From JACMLD01 sp047602295 (GTDB taxonomy: Bacteria > Bacteroidota > Bacteroidia > Chitinophagales > Chitinophagaceae), in NCBI GenBank assembly GCA_047602295.1, contig JASGHP010000001.1, forward strand, positions 4,340,001 through 4,404,000: DNA of 64,000 nucleotides, given 5' to 3'. A program made the position numbers and the translations under genes. A model generated the notes under the pieces. That model was not told where the DNA came from and did no database searches. It saw only the letters and a program-made list of their open reading frames with translations. Positions 20,601-28,193 of the stretch are shown here, piece after piece. Each line of letters starts with the position of its first letter. Position 1 is the first letter of the stretch.

Positions 20601-21835
20601 GACAAACTATTTGCATCATTAGACTTATGCAGGTATTGGATAAATCGGGTACTGCTTCTGTCGTAATAAATAAGCCCTCCCCCGTTGGTGCCAATCCAGA
20701 TATTTCCTTTTGCGTCTTCAGCAAAATCGTTGATATCATTAAACTGCAAACTATTTGGGTTGGAAGGAATATTGCTGAATAAGGGGAACTTAATAATATT
20801 GGCGTGATAAAAATTTACACCGTGTTTGTATGTTCCTATCCAAATAAAGCCATCGTAATCTTTGTAACTTATGCTAACACTGTTTTCGCTAAGGCTCTTG
20901 TTATCGTCGGGATTGTTCAAAACATAATTTACTGTATGAGTCGATTTGTCTAAAATATTAACGCCACCGTGGTCCGTGCTAATCCATATTTTTCCATTAT
21001 TGTCTTGCAAAATGCCCACCACAATATTATTGTTTAAATGATAGGGGCGTGAATCTTTATCAATTACTTCAAGCTTTCCGGATGAAGGTTCATAATGAAA
21101 GACGCCCTGCGCACCTGCATAAATGTAAAACCAGAGATCACCTTGTTTATCTTCGAAAATGGAATAATTCTGCAATTCATTTTTGAATTTCACAGATAAG
21201 ATATCTGATCGTTGTACCACTTTGCCGGATTGAGCATCTATCTTTTCAATAGCGCCATTGCTATGTACAATCCAGGCGTACTCTTGGTTGTCAGGAGTAA
21301 AAGAAGTGAGCGGCGTATCGCCATCAGGCAATTCATACAAATGAAGTGTTTTACCATTAACCGGCATGAATTTGTACAGCGATTTGCCAGCCATAAGAAA
21401 CCAATAGTTACCGGCATTATCCTTTATAAGATTGGTAATATTAGTATTTGGTAATGCCAACGCTGCAAGGCTCTTTCCAATATTTCTATCCACCTTTTCG
21501 GTAACAGGGTCTAAAATATTAAATCCCTTGTGTGTGTCTATCCATATTTTTTGTCCCGGCCCTTCAAAAATGCGAACAATGAAATCGTCACTTAAAGAAA
21601 CTGAATCACTGGGATTGTACCTGAATACTTTAAATTGATAGCCATCATACTTGTTCAAACCGCTCATGGTGGCAAACCATAGAAAGCCCCTGCTGTCTTT
21701 TAAAACACCTTTTACCTGGTTATTGGAAAGCCCTTGCCTTATATCAATACGGTTAAACTGAAACTGTGCAGTTTGTGAAAATGCGCCGGTAGTAATGCGC
21801 AAAAGCAGCAGGATGGTTAATATGGCAAATCTCAT
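17678..21835 (-). CDS. Hybrid two-component system sensor/regulator (HTCS) of the mannan Sus operon
   Basis: A 1385-aa one-protein signalling system. Order: signal peptide (1-20); periplasmic two-propeller sensor (about 25-720) of repeated blades such as GFLWFATMSGLNKYDG and GLIWIGTSDGLNVFN; a Y_Y_Y Ig-like domain (about 725-800); one membrane helix (about 812-830); HisKA with His868 in NVSHEFRTPLS; HATPase (about 975-1090, with DTGIGIPKE and GSGIGLSI); a receiver domain with phospho-acceptor Asp1168 in VVADISMPEMDG; and a C-terminal AraC-type HTH (about 1275-1375, TIAEVAYEVGFNSPKSFSKYF). HTCS proteins bind an oligosaccharide in the periplasm and activate the adjacent Sus operon, which here starts 593 bp downstream. 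A mannan fragment is the likely ligand by context. Confidence 0.95.
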   Translation of the reverse strand: MRFAILTILLLLRITTGAFSQTAQFQFNRIDIRQGLSNNQVKGVLKDSRGFLWFATMSGLNKYDGYQFKVFRYNPSDSVSLSDDFIVRIFEGPGQKIWIDTHKGFNILDPVTEKVDRNIGKSLAALALPNTNITNLIKDNAGNYWFLMAGKSLYKFMPVNGKTLHLYELPDGDTPLTSFTPDNQEYAWIVHSNGAIEKIDAQSGKVVQRSDILSVKFKNELQNYSIFEDKQGDLWFYIYAGAQGVFHYEPSSGKLEVIDKDSRPYHLNNNIVVGILQDNNGKIWISTDHGGVNILDKSTHTVNYVLNNPDDNKSLSENSVSISYKDYDGFIWIGTYKHGVNFYHANIIKFPLFSNIPSNPNSLQFNDINDFAEDAKGNIWIGTNGGGLIYYDRSSTRFIQYLHKSNDANSLSNDIIVSLYVDKQQKLWIGTYFGGLDCYDGKKFTHYRNNPADTNSLSDDRVYEILEDAQKNLWVGTLSGGLNRFDREKNIFYRYKPYETNSIHASYISELMEDREGNLWVGSSNGIDVLDKKTSTVEYYSNFTNNPKGISNNIILSILQDSRGLIWIGTSDGLNVFNKEDKTFKAFRIENGLPGNTILTIVEDHQHRLWVSTYNGISCIQVHQPNDNVNNITISCKNYDEKDGLQGIAFTENAALKTRSGDIVFAGANGFNIFSPEKIIPDKSIPSVVLTDLQLFNKSVVIGEKIDDRVVLPKSISHTDAITLKHNENVLSIEFASLNFLNTDKNKYAYKLDGFNKEWVYVDGKTRKATYTNLDPGDYTFYVKAANSDGVWNEKAVALQIKILPPFWKTPVAYFLYIVSLAGLLWLGRRLVLQRARMRFEIEQQKQEAERMHQLDMLKIRFFTNVSHEFRTPLSLILTPLDKIIRQANDADQRKQFQLIHRNARRLLNMVNQLLDFRKMEVQELKLNPSQSDIIKFSREISHSFTDIAEKKNIRFSFYSTVDSLVMNFDHDKLERIFFNLLANAFKFTGESGQVAVQLQMQMENNKQVLAIKIIDTGIGIPKEKQDKIFERFFQHDIPGSMVNQGSGIGLSITKEFVKLHNGTVDVQSEPGKGSCFTVVLPVIELPVIKNEVLPIEEDAIAVIEPAIAETKTLNGKKAKLLLVEDNEDFLFYLKDNLREQFTILEAVNGKEGWQKALGDHPDMVVADISMPEMDGISLCKKIKHDPRTTHIPVILLTAFAGEEQQLRGLETGASDYVIKPFNFEILLSRVKNILDEQARLRKTYQKQVEVKPAEIDIVSNDEQFIYQVKEIVEKNIANPDFSVEDMSRALFMSRVTLYKKLLLLTGKTPIEFIRSFRLGRAAQLLQKSQMTIAEVAYEVGFNSPKSFSKYFKLEFNLAPSAYLAEKKKENGVSSEPRHTDFSLE

Positions 21836-22018
21836 TAGCGCTAGACAGACTGGTAATAATAATAGAGGAAGCCTGCCTGCTGTAAATATATATTTTTATA
21901 CTGCAAATTGCTAATTGAATTAAAAAGAATCAACAGGAAGAATTACAGAGTAATCATTTTTTACCAATAACGATATTATTTTATTCTCCTTATTCCGTTT
22001 AACTTCTAACAGTTGGGT

Positions 22019-23314
22019 TTATTTAGTCAATGTATTTTTATACACCACTCCTCCCTTCATCACAAACTGCACATTCTCCAATGCCGTTATATTTTGCAAT
22101 GGATCTGTGGTAACTGCAATTATATCTGCAAACTTGCCCGCAGTAATAGAACCTACTTTAGAAGTCCAACCCAATAAATCTGCTGCACTGGTAGTAGCTG
22201 ATTGTATCGCCTGCATGGGTGTGAGGCCATACTTCACCATGTAAAAGAATTGTTTGCCATTCCACCCGTGCGGGTACACACCTGCATCGGTGCCATAAGC
22301 TATTTTCACACCCGCTTTCACCGCCTTTGCGAAATTTTCTCTTTGAGCACGCCCAACCATTCTTTCCTTATTTAATATTTTTTCAGGATAGCCAAGTTTT
22401 GCATACTCACTCATTATGTAATCATCATTATAAATATCTGCCACCAGGTAAGTGCCATGCTGCTTCATCAATTCTATGCCTTCATCATCAACAAAACTTC
22501 CATGTTCTATTGATGCTACACCGGCCTTCACAGCCATCTTTATGGCCAATGTACCGTGCGCATGTGCGCAGGCTTTTTTACCCCACAGTTTTGCTTCATC
22601 TACCAATGCGTTCATTTCTTCCTGCGTGTACTGTGGTCCGCCAACGCTTTCTTCTTCGCTTAACACACCTGCACTGGCACCAAACTTAATTACATCTGCA
22701 CCATACTTTATATTATAGCGAACCTGTTTCCTGATTTCATCTACGCCGTTGGCAATACCACTCATTTCTTTGGGCATCTGCCAGCTTAAGAAAGGAGAAA
22801 AACCATTAAGATCTCCATGACTGCCAGTGGAACCGATAAACAATGTAGCACACAACATACGTGGGCCAGGTATATCTCCATTATTAATTGCATTCTTCAA
22901 AGCAACATCCATAAAAGCTGATGAACCAACATCGCGAATAGTAGTAAAACCAGCATCCAATGTTCGTTTTGCATAGATGTGAGCAGTTATCGCATAATCA
23001 ACAACAGTTTTTCTAAAAATATCAGCATAGTAATCTCCACCAGGCTGCGCAGTAACATGTGTATGGCAATCTATCAATCCCGGCAGCACAGTTGCTTTAG
23101 AAAGATCAATAACAGTAGCGTTTTTAGGAATGGCAATATTTGCACCTACTGCTTTTATGGTATCATTTTCAATTAATATCAGTTGGTTGTCGAGCGATTT
23201 TCCATTTTCTGTATCAATAAGCTTTCCTGCTTTTATGACTGTAATGTTTTTGTTTTGCGCAGTTGCAAAAACAAAAAACAATATTGCGCTTACTAACAAT
23301 GGAAATTTTCTCAT
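22019..23314 (-). CDS. Exported amidohydrolase (imidazolonepropionase/prolidase-like)
   Basis: A 431-aa amidohydrolase-superfamily protein with a signal peptide (MRKFPLLVSAILFFVFATAQ). Metal ligands fit the family: His84/His86 in LIDCHTHV, Lys210 in DVIKFGASAG (carboxylated-lysine position), His250 or His252 in CAHAHG, His270 in SIEHGSF and Asp342 in YGTDAGVYPHG. This pattern is shared by the Xaa-Pro dipeptidase-like amidohydrolases often exported in Bacteroidota. A hydrolytic role on a peptide or cyclic amide in the periplasm is likely. The substrate cannot be told. It is transcribed alone, 183 bp from the HTCS gene, and shows no link to mannan use. Confidence 0.85.
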   Translation of the reverse strand: MRKFPLLVSAILFFVFATAQNKNITVIKAGKLIDTENGKSLDNQLILIENDTIKAVGANIAIPKNATVIDLSKATVLPGLIDCHTHVTAQPGGDYYADIFRKTVVDYAITAHIYAKRTLDAGFTTIRDVGSSAFMDVALKNAINNGDIPGPRMLCATLFIGSTGSHGDLNGFSPFLSWQMPKEMSGIANGVDEIRKQVRYNIKYGADVIKFGASAGVLSEEESVGGPQYTQEEMNALVDEAKLWGKKACAHAHGTLAIKMAVKAGVASIEHGSFVDDEGIELMKQHGTYLVADIYNDDYIMSEYAKLGYPEKILNKERMVGRAQRENFAKAVKAGVKIAYGTDAGVYPHGWNGKQFFYMVKYGLTPMQAIQSATTSAADLLGWTSKVGSITAGKFADIIAVTTDPLQNITALENVQFVMKGGVVYKNTLTK

Positions 23315-23690
23315 GCTGGTTGAATTTTGCTGAAATTAATAAAAATTCAATTTGCAAATGAATTAATTGATTGTGGTAACCGCGTTAACAAAACCAGGAA
23401 CAATTTCTGCCTCAGCTAATAACTATTACAATATTTTAATGCCAGTTCTTTTGCAAATAAGGGCAATTCTGTATTTTTTTTCATAATTTTATTTGTCCAC
23501 AAAAAGAAACACGCCGGCATACTTGCGACTTGGAATAAACCCTCTTTATCCAGTTGTACCATCTTACTTCTCTAGCTTGCTATATGTTCTCCCTACCCAT
23601 TGCCTTTATAAAAAAGGGCAGGAATTCTATTGCTTTACAACAAAACAAACTATAGCAAACACTATTCATTTACCCATAATCAATAACCGT
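23315..23690. other. Intergenic region between divergent genes, no gene seen
   Basis: 376 bp between the leftward amidohydrolase and the rightward DUF535 gene, so it should contain both promoters. A near-palindrome at 23344-23364, centred on ATTTGCAAAT with AATTC/GAATT flanks, lies about 30 bp upstream of the amidohydrolase start and is a possible regulator site. An in-frame extension of the DUF535 gene reaches back to a TTG at 23493 but looks non-coding. Confidence 0.3.
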
Positions 23691-24686
23691 ATGTCACTTC
23701 AAGCACCATTTTATCAAACAGCAAAAAACGATCAAAAACCATTTCTGTCTTTTTTAACCGAGACTGCCCCATTTGCGCAGAAGCATTTTTTTAGAGTGCT
23801 GCAAATGGCAAAACATATACGTCAGCATATGGCGCTTGTAAAAGTATTAGAGCCCATGAAAGAGCTGCCACTAATTAGCAAACGAACCAGCTTCATTTAC
23901 ATGCTTCATTACGTTTCCCGCAATATGAACATTAAAACAAAGCTGAACGTCCTCACTCACCATTACCAGTTTCTGCAGGAAATATTTCCCAAAACCAGTA
24001 TTGAAAAACTTTTCGACAAAGGCATTGAATGCTGGAGCACACAATCTGAAGGAGACAAACTTAGCGTAAGACTGGCACACAGCGGCTATCTTGAGTTTGA
24101 AGGATCATTGTCATTATTTTTCTATGTAAATGACAAGCCTATCTCTACCATGTCTTTTACTTTTGCACCTGGCCATTCTCTTGGTATGCCCGACGACAAA
24201 GTAATTTTCGTTTCTTTATTACAAGGAAAAGTAGGCGAATGGGAGTCTATTTCAAAGGCAACCAAAATGATGAACGATCTTATTCCATCTACAATTCTTA
24301 TGTCTGTTGTTGAAGGTATCGCCCTTGCGCTTGGCATTAAGAACATTGTGGGCATTTGCGCAAAGCATCAGCTCTCCAAAGAAACCGTTACAGATGCACA
24401 TGCCAATAACTACGATAATTATTGGATTTCACAAGGCGGCATACAAACCGAAGAAGGCAACTTCCAGTTCTCCTGTCCGTTGCCAAATAAACCTATTGAG
24501 CAGGTAAAAGCAAAATACCGTGGCAGAACACTTACAAAAAGAGCAAAGCGTGCCGAAGTAGCCAATGAAACAACTGCTAATTTCCTCGCAGCCACCTATC
24601 ATCCATATACAAGACGTTTAATAACCCCAACCTTAAGACCGGCTTATTTACAAAAAGAAAGCATCCCTCTTCGCAAGGTTTCTTAA
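23691..24686 (+). CDS. DUF535 (VirK/YbjX-family) protein
   Basis: A 331-aa protein from ATG 23691; the 66 codons that could be added upstream are low-quality and start with TTG. The sequence fits the DUF535 family, which includes Salmonella VirK and E. coli YbjX: a mostly alpha/beta cytoplasmic protein with no signal peptide. Recognisable parts are LFFYVNDKPISTMSFTF, VIFVSLLQGK and the NYDNYWISQGG stretch. Family members have been linked to envelope stress and antimicrobial-peptide resistance in enterobacteria, but no biochemical role is established, and that link may not hold here. A terminator-like hairpin follows at 24718. Codon use resembles neighbours. Confidence 0.75.
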   Translation: MSLQAPFYQTAKNDQKPFLSFLTETAPFAQKHFFRVLQMAKHIRQHMALVKVLEPMKELPLISKRTSFIYMLHYVSRNMNIKTKLNVLTHHYQFLQEIFPKTSIEKLFDKGIECWSTQSEGDKLSVRLAHSGYLEFEGSLSLFFYVNDKPISTMSFTFAPGHSLGMPDDKVIFVSLLQGKVGEWESISKATKMMNDLIPSTILMSVVEGIALALGIKNIVGICAKHQLSKETVTDAHANNYDNYWISQGGIQTEEGNFQFSCPLPNKPIEQVKAKYRGRTLTKRAKRAEVANETTANFLAATYHPYTRRLITPTLRPAYLQKESIPLRKVS

Positions 24687-24717
24687 CCTTTTTACTACAA
24701 AATCTTTTGTTTTACAA

Positions 24718-24742
24718 TCTCACCCAATCGGTGGGATTTTTT
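24718..24742 (+). terminator. Rho-independent terminator after the DUF535 gene
   Basis: A 7-bp stem (TCTCACC with GGTGGGA, one G-U pair) and 5-nt loop are followed by six T residues. A weaker AAGGTT/AACCTT hairpin overlaps the stop codon at 24675-24690. The next gene starts 62 bp later and may have its own promoter. Confidence 0.6.
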
Positions 24743-24803
24743 ATTGGCGCTCTCTACTTCATTGAGCGACTATCCCCTCTTACAAAATTCTGTACATTTA
24801 ACT

Positions 24804-25385
24804 ATGGAAAAAGAAAAGCTGGTTCTATACCTGCAACATACGGGCATTGTCAGTTTAGAAAATGCCAGGCAAATAGCAGCATGCTTTACCGAACAAACTA
24901 TTGTTAAGAACCGTCTTTTCCTTAAAGAAGGGCGCATCAGCAATGAATATTTTTTTCTTGAAACTGGTTTTATGCGTGCGTTTGCATTTGATACAGACGG
25001 CAATGAAGTAACCACAGGCTTCTATGCAGCCAATACTGTGGTGTTTGAAGTAGCTTCTTTTTTCAATCGCACCATATCTAAAGAAAATATACAAGCATTA
25101 ACAGATTGTACTGGCTGGTCTATTACATTTAACCAGTTAAATGATCTGTTCCATAGCATGCCTGCTTTTAGGGAGTTTGGTCGCTCTGTTCTTGTAAAAG
25201 GATTCTCATCTTTAAAGACCCGCATGCTCTCCCTAATAACCGAAACTGCAGAAGAACGCTATGAAAAATTAGTAAACAGCAACCCGGAAATATTTCAATA
25301 TGCTCCTTTAAAAAACATTGCTTCCTACCTGGGCATCACAGACAGTTCTTTAAGCAGGATAAGAAAAGAGTTTTCAAAAAAATAG
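24804..25385 (+). CDS. Crp/Fnr-family transcriptional regulator
   Basis: A 193-aa regulator from ATG 24804 (MEKEKLVLYLQHTG); the upstream TTG frame overlaps the terminator. Residues about 1-115 form a cyclic-nucleotide-binding-type beta-barrel (NRLFLKEGRISNEYFFLETGFMRAF), as in the large Crp-like family of Bacteroidota. The C-terminal helices (APLKNIASYLGITDSSLSRIRKEF, about 165-190) form the winged HTH that reads DNA. The Arg/Ser/Thr residues that bind cAMP in E. coli Crp are not evident, so the effector is probably something else or none. The membrane protein 87 bp downstream is a likely target or partner. Confidence 0.85.
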   Translation: MEKEKLVLYLQHTGIVSLENARQIAACFTEQTIVKNRLFLKEGRISNEYFFLETGFMRAFAFDTDGNEVTTGFYAANTVVFEVASFFNRTISKENIQALTDCTGWSITFNQLNDLFHSMPAFREFGRSVLVKGFSSLKTRMLSLITETAEERYEKLVNSNPEIFQYAPLKNIASYLGITDSSLSRIRKEFSKK

Positions 25386-25472
25386 GTGCCATAATAATTC
25401 TTGTCATTTGGCAAGTAGAAAAACACGAAAGCTTTCTTCCTTTGCTTTATCATTCACGCATAAAGCAACACA

Positions 25473-26189
25473 ATGGAAAATTTACCCTTCTATATTTACC
25501 TGGTTTTTGTATTGGCAACCGGCTTTACAATTTTTACTTTCTACAAAGCCAGTCATTCTTCCAAAAAAATAATTGCTATCATTTTCCTTTGGTTAATTGT
25601 GCAATCCATTTTATCATTGAAAGGTTTTTATACCGTAACCAACGCCTTTCCACCAAGGCTTATCTTTTTATTAGCACCACCTCTAATTGCTATAGCCATT
25701 TTATTTTTATCTAAAAAGGGTAGATTTTTTTTAGACAACCTGAACCCGGCTTACCTAACCATTTTGCACACGGTAAGAATCTTTGTAGAATTAGTATTGT
25801 ACTGGCTGTTTCTTTATAAAGCAGTTCCTAAGATTATGACTTTTGAAGGACGCAACCTGGATATTATTGCAGGACTAACGGCCCCTGTTATTTATTACTT
25901 TGCTTTTATCAGGAAAAATATAAGTACGAAAATATTATTGGCCTGGCATTTTGTATGTGTTGCGTTATTGTTCAATATTGTAAGCATTGCCATTCTTTCT
26001 GCGCCATTAAGCTTTCAGCGTTTTGGGTTTGAGCAGCCCAATATTGCCATTTTATATTTTCCGTTTGTATGGTTGCCAGGTTTTATAGTGCCGGTAGTTT
26101 TGCTGTCGCATCTTGCAGTTATAAAACAACTTTTACAAGTCGACAAAAAATCGATTACCAATAATTCACCTGCACAAACAAACAGCTAA
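25473..26189 (+). CDS. Polytopic membrane protein of unknown function
   Basis: 238 aa, strongly hydrophobic, with about seven membrane segments (for example LPFYIYLVFVLATGFTIFTF at the start and ILYFPFVWLPGFIVPVVLL near residue 205). The C-terminal tail is hydrophilic (KKSITNNSPAQTNS). I do not recognise a family or any catalytic motif. It follows the Crp/Fnr-type regulator in the same orientation, a pairing consistent with control by that regulator. A strong hairpin terminator lies 28 bp downstream. Confidence 0.75.
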   Translation: MENLPFYIYLVFVLATGFTIFTFYKASHSSKKIIAIIFLWLIVQSILSLKGFYTVTNAFPPRLIFLLAPPLIAIAILFLSKKGRFFLDNLNPAYLTILHTVRIFVELVLYWLFLYKAVPKIMTFEGRNLDIIAGLTAPVIYYFAFIRKNISTKILLAWHFVCVALLFNIVSIAILSAPLSFQRFGFEQPNIAILYFPFVWLPGFIVPVVLLSHLAVIKQLLQVDKKSITNNSPAQTNS

Positions 26190-26216
26190 ACTTGTAAGAG
26201 ATAGTAACAAAAGAAA

Positions 26217-26240
26217 AAGGGCAGCTTTTTTGCTGCCCTT
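26217..26240. terminator. Bidirectional terminator between convergent genes
   Basis: A perfect 9-bp stem (AAGGGCAGC / GCTGCCCTT) closes a six-T loop. It lies between the stop of the membrane protein (+) and the stop of the ABC-F gene (-). A-rich and T-rich flanks suit termination from either side. Confidence 0.75.
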
Positions 26241-26244
26241 CAAC

Positions 26245-27870
26245 TTATTTATACATTTCTGTTCGCAATTGCTTTACGCGTTCATCGGCCAGGTACTCAT
26301 CAAAAGTGGTAAGCCTGTCTATAATACCTTTAGGTGTAAGCTCTATAATGCGATTGGCGGTAGTTTGCATAAAAGTATGGTCGTGGCTGGTGAGCAACAC
26401 AATACCTTTAAACTCTGTAATATTTTCGTTGAAGCTTTGAATGCTCTCCAGGTCAAGGTGGTTGGTAGGTTGATCCAACAATACCACGTTAGGATTTTGC
26501 AACATCATGCGACTAAGCATGCAACGCACCTTTTCACCACCGCTTAATACGCCTGTCTTCTTCATTACATCATCACCACTAAACAACATCTTTCCCAAAA
26601 AGCCGCGTAAGAATGGTTCGTCTGCATCCGTGACGTGCGCAGGTACAAACTGGCGCAACCAATCCATTAACGTCATATTGTTTTGAAAATACTGGCTGTT
26701 CTCCTGGGGTAAATATGCTTTGGTAACGGTTGTTCCCCATTCGTATTTGCCACTGTCTGCAGTTGCTTCTCCATTAATGATGTTAAAGAAGGCAGTTACT
26801 GCCAATGGATCTTTGCTAAGGATAGCAATCTTATCGCCTTTGTTTACAGTAAAACTTGCATCATTAAACAATACACGTCCATCTACCGATTTGCCAAGTT
26901 TCTCAACATTCAAAATCTGGTTACCTACTTCACGCAATGGCTGAAAAATAATACCAGGGTATTTGCGGTTACTTGGTTCAATCTCATCAATCGTCAATTT
27001 CTCCAACGCTTTCTTTCTTGAAGTAGCCTGTTTACTTTTAGAAGCATTGGCGCTAAAACGAGCAATGAAATCAATCAAAGCCTGGCGTTTTTCTTCTGTC
27101 TTTTTATTCTTATCATTTACCTGGCGGGCCATCAACTGAGATGACTCGTACCAGAATGAATAGTTACCTGTAAATGCTTTTATTTTCTGGCGATCCACAT
27201 CTGCTACGTGCGTACATACCGCGTCCAAGAAGTGACGGTCGTGACTTACCACCAACACAATGTTTTCATAGTCTGCCAAAAAGTTTTCCAACCAACCAAT
27301 TGTTTCAATATCCAAACCGTTGGTAGGTTCATCCAGCAATAATATATCGGGGTTACCAAAAAGTGATTGCGCCAACAACACACGCAATTTCAAATTGCTG
27401 GGAATATCTTTCATCAGCATTTGATGAAAGTTTTCTTCTACACCCAGCTCGCTTAATAATGTAGCAGCATCACTGTCTGCAGTATAACCGCCCATTTCAC
27501 CAAACTCAGACTCCAGCTCTGCTGCCTTCATGCCGTCTTCTTCTGTAAAATCTGCAAGGGCATAGATTTTCTCACGTTCCTGCATCACCTGCCACATCTT
27601 CGAGTGGCCCATCATAACAGTGTTCAATACAGTATATTCATCAAACTGAAACTGGTTTTGCTTTAATACAGCCATGCGTTCACCGGGCGTAATATCCACG
27701 GAACCTTTGTTCGGCTCAATATCTCCGCTCAATATTTTCAGAAAAGTACTTTTGCCGGCACCATTTGCACCAATTACGCCATAGCAATTGCCTTTTGTGA
27801 AATTGATATTCACTTCGTCAAACAATACCCTTTTGCCAAACGACAGGGTGATATTTCTTGCGCTAATCAT
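26245..27870 (-). CDS. ABC-F family ATPase (ribosome-associated), second ATP site degenerate
   Basis: A soluble 541-aa protein with two ATP-binding cassettes and no membrane segments, as in ABC-F translation factors. The start at 27870 (MISARNITLSFGKRVLF) has an AAAGGGAA ribosome-binding site; the upstream TTG is not needed. Cassette 1 is intact: Walker A GANGAGKS, and LLLDEPTNGLD. An ABC-F linker rich in Lys/Arg follows (NDKNKKTEEKRQALIDF, about 250-310). Cassette 2 is degenerate: the Walker A position reads LSKDPLAVTAFF, without Gly-Lys-Ser/Thr, and Walker B reads VVLLDQPTNHLD with Gln for the catalytic Glu. Signature LSGGEKVRCML is kept. The protein likely acts on ribosomes; which step is unknown. 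Confidence 0.9.
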   Translation of the reverse strand: MISARNITLSFGKRVLFDEVNINFTKGNCYGVIGANGAGKSTFLKILSGDIEPNKGSVDITPGERMAVLKQNQFQFDEYTVLNTVMMGHSKMWQVMQEREKIYALADFTEEDGMKAAELESEFGEMGGYTADSDAATLLSELGVEENFHQMLMKDIPSNLKLRVLLAQSLFGNPDILLLDEPTNGLDIETIGWLENFLADYENIVLVVSHDRHFLDAVCTHVADVDRQKIKAFTGNYSFWYESSQLMARQVNDKNKKTEEKRQALIDFIARFSANASKSKQATSRKKALEKLTIDEIEPSNRKYPGIIFQPLREVGNQILNVEKLGKSVDGRVLFNDASFTVNKGDKIAILSKDPLAVTAFFNIINGEATADSGKYEWGTTVTKAYLPQENSQYFQNNMTLMDWLRQFVPAHVTDADEPFLRGFLGKMLFSGDDVMKKTGVLSGGEKVRCMLSRMMLQNPNVVLLDQPTNHLDLESIQSFNENITEFKGIVLLTSHDHTFMQTTANRIIELTPKGIIDRLTTFDEYLADERVKQLRTEMYK

Positions 27871-27911
27871 GTTGTCTGTTCCCTTTATTTTTTGAAGTTG
27901 CAAAGGTAGTT

Positions 27912-27953
27912 TAAAAAGTTGTAAGTTTTAAGTGATAAGTTTTAAGTTGAAAG
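27912..27953 (+). repeat. Heptad array a (left arm of pair a/b)
   Basis: Six consecutive 7-bp units, each ending AAG (for example TTGTAAG, TGATAAG). The period is strict but the words vary. In the G-first phase the units read GTNNTAA on the + strand. It lies just upstream of the ABC-F gene and pairs with array b, which is the same word family inverted. Confidence 0.8.
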
Positions 27954-28142
27954 CCTTCGGTGGAGCGGATTTCGGCCTTGAATTCACACAAAAACTTCTA
28001 CGATTTACAATGCAGGTATGGCGACCGGCTGCGCCATGTCGCTAGGAGATTACGCCCTTTCGGGGTTGGGTGAATGATATTTAAAACAGCATTCTTAGTA
28101 AATAAAAACTCCTGTCGGAAAACCGAACAGGAGCTTTTTATC
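27954..28142. other. Spacer between heptad arrays a and b, with a GC-rich palindromic element
   Basis: No gene is seen. Around 28018-28042 the sequence has two alternative hairpins: ATGGCG (28018-28023) with CGCCAT (28032-28037), and GCGAC (28021-28025) with GTCGC (28038-28042). These G+C-rich words stand out from the AT-rich surroundings and resemble a REP-type element. The groESL terminator also lies in this spacer. Confidence 0.5.
28109..28133 (-). terminator. Terminator of the groES-groEL operon
   Basis: On the minus strand a stem of CTCCTGT/ACAGGAG plus CGG/CCG (one bulged base) with an AAAA-type loop is followed by a T-run. It lies about 60 bp after the groEL stop codon, as expected for the end of the operon. 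Confidence 0.75.
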
Positions 28143-28191
28143 TTTATACTAAATACTGTATACTTAGTACTTAAAACTTAATACTTATAAC
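28143..28191 (-). repeat. Heptad array b (right arm of pair a/b)
   Basis: Seven units of exactly 7 bp, each ending in C (for example TGTATAC, TTAAAAC, TTATAAC). On the minus strand they read GTNNNAA, the same family as array a. The array ends two bases from the groEL stop codon, so it is part of the groEL 3' untranslated region. Confidence 0.85.
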
Positions 28192-28193
28192 TC

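Noticed and set aside
24804..25385. cAMP-responsive Crp
   Set aside because: The residues that bind cAMP in E. coli Crp are not visible, so only the family can be claimed.
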